DNA from: a virus
Direction: 5' to 3' (one strand)
DNA: 27,283 nt
Virus record (IMG/VR): IMGVR_UViG_3300035698_013216
Span: 1-27,283 of that record
The notes beneath the pieces are model-generated. The model was given only the letters and a program-made list of their open reading frames with translations, ran no database searches and was not told where the DNA came from. Positions 1 to 9,000 of the stretch are shown in pieces. Both the position numbers and the translations under genes were made by a program. Position 1 is the stretch's first letter; every line of letters begins with the position of its first letter.

Positions 1-3000
1 ATTGATGCCGCGCGTCAGTCGACTCAGCTTGTAGGCGGAGCGCGCATCGGAGAACAGCTTTCCGGAATTCGCCAGGCGCTCGTAGACGGCGAGCGAATCA
101 AGATCATCGAGCCAGGCCTGACGCATGCGGCGCATCAGGTCGGTTGAGATCATCTCCTTGAAACGCTCACCAATGGAGAGTTTCGGGCGTCCGATCTTTC
201 CTTCCATCGCGCGGATCGCGGCAAGCTGTTCTGCTGACAGGCTGTTGGCGACCTCTTCGCTGACCTGCTCCAGGGTCTGGGTGTTCGAGAGGGGTTTTGC
301 CCGGCGCTGGCCAATCGTACCGCCCTCGACATGAGCGAAGATGTCGTCAACACGACTGTAACCCATGCCGCTCAACGTATTTGCCAGGCGGCGCAGGAAC
401 GTCGCGATCTTGTCGAAGATGCTGCGGAACCCAGGGGGATACTTCGTGCCGCCGCGGTAGTCCGCGAAGGCCTGGGCGATCGCTTCTTCCTGCTGCTGGC
501 GACCATTGAGATCCGGATAGCGCCGCGCGATGTCGTACTTGGACATCCACGTATCCTTCGCCTTCTGCTCGAGCACAAGCCATTCACGGTTTGTGAACAT
601 GCCCAACTGGCGAAGCGCGTGAAGCGCCTCATGGCGCAGAGTGTTCTCCGGGTTGTCGTAGTTTAGGGCCACCGAGATCATGTTCTCGGTCGGGTCATAC
701 TGTCCCTTGATCTGACGGTTGGGATTCGCGCGAGAGAACAGTTCGTCAACCATGCGCATACGGGCGCCGGGTGCGATCTTTCTCAGGATATCCTTGATGC
801 GCGTGGCAATCTCACCGCGCTCACCCTCATACTTCTCGGTATAGGCCGGCCGGGTCACTTCCGATCTGGATTCGGAGGGCTGCGGATCATCGAGGCTTTC
901 GAGAGCGCCGCCCTCAACCTGGTTGGAAGCGTCCGGGGTCCCGGTGATCCTTCGCGCCGTCTCCAGGGTCGGAGCCGAATCCGTCTGGAACCCTTTGCCC
1001 ACCGTTTCCATTATGGCCGTCACGGCATCGAGGAACTTCCCCTCTTCGGTGTAGGGAAGTTTCTTGACCCAATAGACGCGGCCACCTTCCTTTTTGTATT
1101 TGAATACGACCTCTTCGTCATTGGCCGGGTCTGTCCGCAGGGCGCGCAGAACTTCCGGGGAGTTCAACACAGGCTTTGATTTCTGCGCCCGCACCTGAAT
1201 GATCCAGGACTGATCACTGTCGCGCTTCAACTGGACGACCTCATCGGTCGAGTTGGCGTAGCCGTAGAGGGCTTCCTCTTTGAGGTATCTGACGATCTGC
1301 TCCGGCGTCGAGAAGCCAACCGGCAATCCAGAAAGGTCGTTGGCGTCGAAGTCTGTGGGCAGGAGAACGCCCATGTTCACACCGCCATCGTGTGTCGAGT
1401 AATAGGTGATCGCACCCTTTTTCAGGAGAGCAAAGCCGGGGAGGATGTTGCCATTGATCATCCAGCGGTTCACGCGGCGGGCGCGCTGGTTGCTTTCCAT
1501 CAGGTCGACCATTTTCTCATAAGGCATCCCGCGGACCTGCCTGAACTCGGATGGGGTCTGTTCGTTTCCATCAACCCCAAGCGGGTTCACGATCTGGGTG
1601 AAGCGGACATTCATCGAGCGCGACTCACCATCCGCAACCGCGAACTCATAAGACAAGGCGCCGAGAGACAGCGGGTCCTTGCGGGATGTGTCGTATTTCA
1701 GGCCGGCAACCAAGCCACGGACCATTTGATCGGAGCCGTCCCCCCTTTTGGTGGACAGACGAACACTGCTGCCGATCGGAGTGCTCCGAATCTGCTCCGC
1801 AATTCTTTCATACAGCAACGCGCGGCTCTGGAGCCTGTTCTGCATGACCACAATTTTCGCGCGAAGTTTCGGCTTGTCGTTGTCGTCGGCCTTTTCAAAC
1901 GCGGCCTCGAGATCCTTGAGGGACGCTTCCATGGGCCGCTGATACATCTGCTCCCGCCGACCAATGGACTCGAGCACGGCGCGCTGTTGTAGCTTCCCAG
2001 CACGGCGGACGGCTTGGATCTCTCTCGCCACACTGGCCGGGACGGGGCCGACTGCCGGGCCTCCATCATCGTCCATGCGGGCTTCATCCGATGTCAATTC
2101 GTATGGGGGAAGCCGGCCCTCGAGGCGAGATGCAACATACTCAAGATATTGCTCCTGGGTCATCGGCTTGACCACCTGGTCAATCTCAACCTTGTCGAGA
2201 TACGCCGCCTCGTTAAACGCACTGTCACCGTCAGTCGCGGCAACGAGTGTGCCCCGGCTCAACAGCTTGGCATTCAGGTTTTTGAAGTCAGCTTCCAGGG
2301 GGTTGTTCCCCATCGCCAACTCCTGGTCCAGGATTGCCTTAAAGGAGTCGGTCAACTCCCGATACAGCGTGGTCTGGGATGGCAGTATGGCATCGCCGGC
2401 CAGGGCCATATCGTGATCAACCGAAAGCAAGGCGGCGCGGCCTGTCAGCTTTTTCAGAAGTGCTTCGCCGGTGGTGTTCCTGGCGATTCCCAGGAAGACC
2501 GGGAGCGCCGGATAGTTCGCCATAAGTTCCTGCGCCGCCTGGTAGCCGATGACGTTGAAGAAATCGACCTCATCATCCTTTGTCGAAATGGCAGTGGTCC
2601 GCGAAGACGTGGTGTTGGCGTTCAGCGTGCCCATCTTCTTCGCCAGGACTGCGGCCGGGCGTTTCTCGGACGGTATGTCACCGACCAAGACACTGTACTT
2701 GGGCAACACAACCTGACCGGTGCGGTTGATGCGCCCGAGAAGCTGGACGTGATTGTTGATGTCAGACTCGGCCTGCACGATGATCATGTGCCGCTGCTTC
2801 TGATCCTTGTAATGCTCGCTTGCGTGCAGCGAATATCCGGTGGCGCCGGACTGGTTCAAGATCAGCGCATCGAGCGTGCCGGCGTTGAAGCTGTTCATCT
2901 CTTTCGACTTGGCGCCTTCGTTCGAGACACGCTTTTTGATCTCTCCCGTTTCCAGGTCGACCATTGTCGAGCGGCCGGTGATCTCTCCAACAGATATGTC

Positions 3001-6000
3001 GTTCTCTGCGAGGATCTGACGAATGCGATCGATCGGACTGATAGACATGGAACTCAGGTCCTGGGCGTTGATCTGATCTTCCATGCCCTGGAACTGAACC
3101 AGAATTCCGAACTGCTGCATATCGTCTTCGGTCATCTGAATGCGGAGTTTGCCGTTCTTGTCGGCTTTGCCGTATTCGGTCACCTGGTTGGGCTTGAAAC
3201 CACTGAATGTGGAAGTGACCGTCTTGCCCAGATAGCGGTGATAAACCGGCGTGAACGATGTCTCCTGCATCGTGGAGCCAACCATCAGGTTCGACTGCTC
3301 CATGAAATCTGCCATCTGGGCTTCCATGGTGTTCGCCACGGTGATGACGGGCTTCTCTCCGGCCTTGTGGGCCTCAACCGCCATGTTCGCGGCCTGGTCT
3401 GCCTTCATGGCAAGAAGAGACTGGCCAACAACATTGTGCATGAGGGCCGAGAATGTCGTGTGATCTGCTCCAACGCCCTTGGCGGTTGATGCCGAAACAC
3501 CAAGATTGCCCTGCAATTCCTTCGCCCACCGATCCCGCGCGTCTGAAATTATTTGATCAAACTCGAAAATGTTGCGGACGAGTGTGGCATTGCTTTCAGC
3601 CAGATTGCGATCGATCGTGACTTCGACGTTCGGGATGTCGATGCCCTTGAAGGATTTCTCGCGACGGATGTACGCGGCGTCTTCTGTCAGCCGGGTTGAA
3701 ATGGCCTGCAACAGCGGGTCGCCACCCTTTTTGAGTGCTTCCTGCAACGCATCTGAGGACTGCACGGCCTCGGAAATTGAGGTCGCACCATACAAACCAA
3801 TCTGGTGCGGGCGCTTGGCGAAGGTGGCGCTCGAATAGAGAACCGACTTTGCCTGCATTGTCAGTGCGCGGAAATACTGGCCCACCGTCATGTTCTCTTT
3901 TTCGGCGTCGGCTTCTGTACCGCCCGCATTGTGGGACTCATCGAGAACGAGATAGGAACTCTCAATCAGGCCGTTCATCATGTTGTGGCGCTTGGTCGGG
4001 TTCCCATCAACAGTCTTCAACTGGTCATAGGTCGTGAAGATGATGTCCACATCTTCGTGTAGCGTCCCCTGCGTCATCGCCTGGGTCATGATCGCGTCAG
4101 ACTTCGGGTGCGACATGATCTTGGTCCCGTCCTGGGCCACAATCGCATTCGAATCCGTGATGCCGTCATTCGTGATAAAGACCCTTGCATCGTCCCAGCC
4201 GATATCCACCAGGTCGCGATACATATCCTTGTAGAGGCCGGGCTTGGCCGTCACAAAGATGGGGGGCATACCGGTCAGGTGGGCGTATCGCAGCGATGCG
4301 GCCACTACCCGGCCCTTACCAACGCCCGTCTGGTCGCCAATAATGAAGCCCTTGCCCTTGTCCGCATTCACGAGGGAGAAGGCCAGCGCGTCGATCTGTT
4401 CGGCCGAGAACCGGTCCTTGAACTCCTCGCGCGAGATGTTGTTCATCTGCAACTTGTCAGCCACGTACTGGCTGATCACGGCGCCGCGGTCTGCAATCTT
4501 CCGATAGCGCGGCTCTTGGCGCAGGCGGGAAATCAGCTTCTCGATGGCACTGTCGATCGCGGTCTGCTGGTTTTTTGGGACAAGCGTTTCAACTGAGCGA
4601 TGATCACTGCCGGGGATGTAGTCCGACTGGTAGTCGCTGGCGTGCTCTGACTTCTCGCGGATGTTGCGGCGGCGCGCGATCTCCGCTTCCACATCGACTG
4701 TTTCTTCGTCTTCCACAAGGGCTGCATCAAGAGCGGCGTCAGCCAGCGGATCGATCTTGCCTGTTTCCACATCTCTATAGAACCGGCTCAGACCTTTCCC
4801 CATCCGCAGGGTTTGTGCCTTGGTGGCGTTCTTCTCCTCAAGAACGCGCAACATCCCCTGGACCCACTGCCGGGCTGTCTCCCCGTTCGTCAATGCGTCT
4901 GCATATGTGTTTGTGAGAGTCGGGATTGCCCGCGCGTACCATTCCTCGAAGTCCGCGTCGTCGCTCTGCTCTTCGGGTTTGGGCCTGGCATCATGAACTT
5001 CCGACGCCATCAATATATCATCGATAGCATCGCGACGCTTATCGTCCAGTTCCTCTGTGGTGAGTTTTCTTACCGGCTTGCTTCGACCGCCAGGCTCAGA
5101 AACTCCTGGAGCGTCATTGCCTTCGCCCGTTCCACCTGTCTCGCTGTTGGGCGTTTCAGGTTGTCCGGATCCGGCATTCCCGTTGCCATCGTCATCGTTT
5201 CCGTCCGTAGCAGGAGGTGCCCCCACTGGGTTATCGGCTGGTCCACGATCGTCGCCAGTTCCGTCCTGACCGGGTTGTCCAGGAAGTCTTGTATCAGGAC
5301 CATTGCCTGGTCGTGCCCCGCGTGGTTGATCAGGTCGTCCAGTCTGGCTTCCACCCGTTGGCGGTACGCCGCCAGGCTGTGATCCTCCAGTGCCGGCTCC
5401 ACCAGTGTCAGTAGCGGGTCCGCGTCCGCCAGAAACGTCGCGTCGGGATGTGTTGAGGATTGCGCCATCCATCCGTCCTTTCAGTTGATTGATGTCGGTC
5501 ACCAGCGGCGGCAGTGCCCCGTTGGGATAGGCAAGAACAGTGTCGGTCGCGCCCTGATCGATCACGATGACATCGACCGGCCATGCTGCGCCCTGGGATT
5601 TGTAGAGTTCACCGGAAACCGTGAAGTGATCCTGCACCTTGTAGGTGTCATAGAGCCACTTCGTAAAACGTGCGCTCTTGGGACCCATGTTCTGCTCACC
5701 ATCGCCCCGGCCATACCGCAGGGATTTGATGATCAGGACGGCGCGTCCGTTTGTTTCATTGAGCGCCTTCAACGCATTTTCGGAAATCGCATGATCGATG
5801 GAGGTCGTTGAGCCGAACTCGGTGTTGTACTCGGTGTTGCTGCCGCCTTCTCCCACGACCGTTCCAAACGGCGGGTTGGCGAGCACAACATCAACCTGGG
5901 TTCCAAAGCCGACCCCGGCTGCATCCTCATTCGTGACATCGAAGCCCATGGATTCGAGCGCGGCCCGCCGTGCGCTGTCGATCTCGTTGGCCCAGGCCAG

Positions 6001-9000
6001 CTTCGGATCAGCCTCGATCAGGAGCGCGCCGTTCCCGGCTGTCGGCTCCAGGACGGAGGTATCGCCATCAACCCCGGCCATCTTGGACGCGAGATAGGCA
6101 AGCGTGAGGGGCGTGGAATACTGCTGACGCCGGCTGCTGACATCCGTGCGGGTGTTGAGAGCAGGCAACAGGCCCTCCAGCGTCTCCAGCGTGGCCATCT
6201 TGGCCCGGTCGCTCTTGTCACCCTGCACAACGTCGCGCGCGGCAAGCACCTTCGCCACTTCAAGGATCTCGTCCTTTGTCTTCGCATCGATGTCACCACC
6301 AACCAAAGTCGTGATCAGGTCCTTGATCTCCTTGCGGGTCAGCGCCTTTTCAGAATCCAGTCGGCTCGAGAGAAGCCGGGAGAAGTACGTGGCCAGTGCA
6401 AAACTATCAGGGGCATCGGGCGTGCCGTATTCACCGGACTCGCCCATATCCTCGATATCGGCGCTGCCCTCCTCGACCTGGGCCACCAGGTCCGGATAGT
6501 CCTCGAGCACTTCTTCGGAAACGGGCTTGCCCTCTTCGAGAGCCTGACGGATGAGGATCCGGTGCGGATAGTCGCGCTCGAAATCATCGAAGTATTTGTG
6601 ATGGCCAGCCGTGATCTTGCGATATGGCTTGCCGTCGCGGGTCTGGTGTGGATCAACGGCGATCTCGACCGAGGCTTTAAAGCCCGCAGCAATATCGATC
6701 ATGTGCTCGATCTCGTGCCGAACAACAATGATTTGAGCAAAATCTTCGAGGGTGTCCGAAATCTCTAACCCGACGATCTCCTTGCCACGGTAGATGACAC
6801 GCCCATGCGTTACCCCCGTGGGGGAGAACGGAGACTTGATCTTCCTGATCTTGATTGGTGGCAGGTCATACCGGTCACGGTAGTAGTCGTAGATCCCCTG
6901 CAACTTGTCGGTTCCGGCAAGTTTGACGATGCGCTCGGCCACGGCCGGATAGTATTTCTTCCACGCCGTTGCATCATCGACCTGACGGAATTCCTCGCGG
7001 GTCATCTCCCATGCTTCACGGAAGACCTCTTCCTTCGGCATTAACTCATTGATGATGTCATCAATGTTTTCACCACCGGCAAGCGCGTTGTTCGGCCGTC
7101 CTGTGCCCTCATCCTGGCCACGCGGGGCCGCTGGGCGCGTTCCAGGGCCTTCCGGGGTATCTGTTCCCCCATCCGATGGTGTCGGAGCCTGCGGACCTCC
7201 TGGAGCCTCTTCCTCTGGAGTGACAGGGGAAGGAGTTTCCGGCGTCGTGGGTTCGGGCGCGGCCGGGGTTTCGGGCGTCGGCGCCTCGGGCGTGGCAGGT
7301 TGGGGCGCCTCCGGCTCTGCAACCGGGGAGGACGGCGGAGCCGTTGGAGACGCCCCGGCACCCGGCCCGGTGCTCGGGTTGGGCTGCGAGATGTTGATCT
7401 CTTTGCCCTGATGAATGACCTTCGAGATCGGCCGGCCACCAACAGCGTTGCCCTCTTGACCGGTGATGTTGTTGATCGCCTGGATCATCTCCGGCGTGAT
7501 GTCAGAGGCGTGCATGCCGCTGAGCGGGAGGATCGCCACCGGGATCGGGACGTTCGGCTGCTTGCTGCGAATGGCTTCCACGCGCGCACGGCCTTCATGC
7601 CCGCGTACCTTGATTCCCTCTGGCGTCATCTCGACACTCAGGAACGGCATGCCCATGGTGGCGCCGCGGTCGATCAGGCCCGCAAAGGCACCCGATCGCT
7701 GACTGATATCCGGATCGTTCTGGGACGATTCCAGGAATGCCGAAGGCGGCATGAATGCCACGGCACCTTCATATTCAATGTTCTGTGCGGACGGGACTGC
7801 GCCGATGCCACGGGCGTTGTTGAACACCACTTCGCCCACGCGACCGCTCGATCCCTCGAAATCTGCTGCCGCATTCTTGCCGTTATTGATCTGCTCCGGG
7901 CCGAACTCGGGGATCTCGGAAGGCTCGCGCTCCTCATACGCATTCACAAGCCCGCGCTCGTTCCCGATCTCCGAGAGGCGCTGCCGCACTTCCTGGGGGG
8001 TTTCCTGGGACTGGTCGCGATCCTGCGCGAGAAGCGGGGTTTCTTCTTCTTTAAGCTGCTCTAGCCGCTCTTCTCGGGACTGGGCGAACGGTTGCCAAGG
8101 GGGAGTGCGGCCTTGTGCCGGGCTTTCCTCTGTCGCAGATTCATCTGCCACCGGCGCAGCAGGTGCCTCCGGCGCTTGCTCATTTGCTGGTGGTGCTGCG
8201 GTCGGTTCCTGCGGGGCACTGGCTCCTCCGTCATCGCCCTGATCACCCTCTGGATCAGCAATCGGAACGCCCGTATCCGGATCAAACGCCGGTTGGCCGG
8301 TCGGGGCTGCATCACCTTCGGGTGTCTCACCATCGAATGTCGGGGCATCTTCGTCAATGCCGCGCATCACATTGTCGTCTTCGGGCGGGGGAGGCGGTGT
8401 CGCGGGACGATTCTGCCTTTGTCCTTCAACTATCGCGCCCGGAATTGCCAGCGGTCCTGCACCGAAGCCGCCAGCGGCGGCAGCCTCAAGCATTTCTTTC
8501 ACAACGTCTTTGGTGAAGATTTCATCCAGGGACTTGCCCTGCTCCAGGCCAACCCTCGCGGCACTGATCCCGGTCTGCGCGCCTTCTGTGCCAGCCTCAC
8601 CAAGAGTTGTCTTGGGATATTCAGCCGCGAGGCGCCGCCAAAAACTACGCTTTAGAAGGTCTATTCCCTCTTCGGCAACTTCCCCGGCAACCTTCTTTGC
8701 ACCTAAGTTATGGAGCGCCTGACCAATTCTGGCGGCAGGGCCTAACCACTTCTCCATGAGCGCATAGGGGATTGCCCCCAACATGGAGTTGACGCCTCTG
8801 GGGTCCTTTATCTCATCCATGGCGGCGCCCTGGAGATCACCCAGACCCATTCCTCCAAGGACAAGCATGCCTAAAGCGGGATGAATTCTGAACGCGAGAA
8901 TGGTCGGAAGAGCAGAAACTGCTGCTTGTCCAACACTGGCGCCGGCCCAGGTCCCGAAATCCGCCAGCATATCGTCGCTCTCGAAAACCTGTTCGAGAGT

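Noticed and set aside
2014-3489. 491-codon ORF on the plus strand
   Set aside because: It is exactly antisense to the helicase part of the giant gene, has no recognisable domain, and no nearby ribosome site was noted. GC-rich codon use opens this antisense frame.
7049-7411. Gly/Ser/Val-rich plus-strand ORF of 120 codons
   Set aside because: It is the mirror of the Pro/Glu/Thr-rich linker in the giant protein; its low complexity is copied from that linker.
7041-7442. Minus-strand ORF of 133 codons overlapping the giant gene
   Set aside because: Extremely Arg/Pro-rich shadow of the Pro-rich linker, unlike the balanced composition of the 5070-5468 ORF, and no ribosome site was noted.
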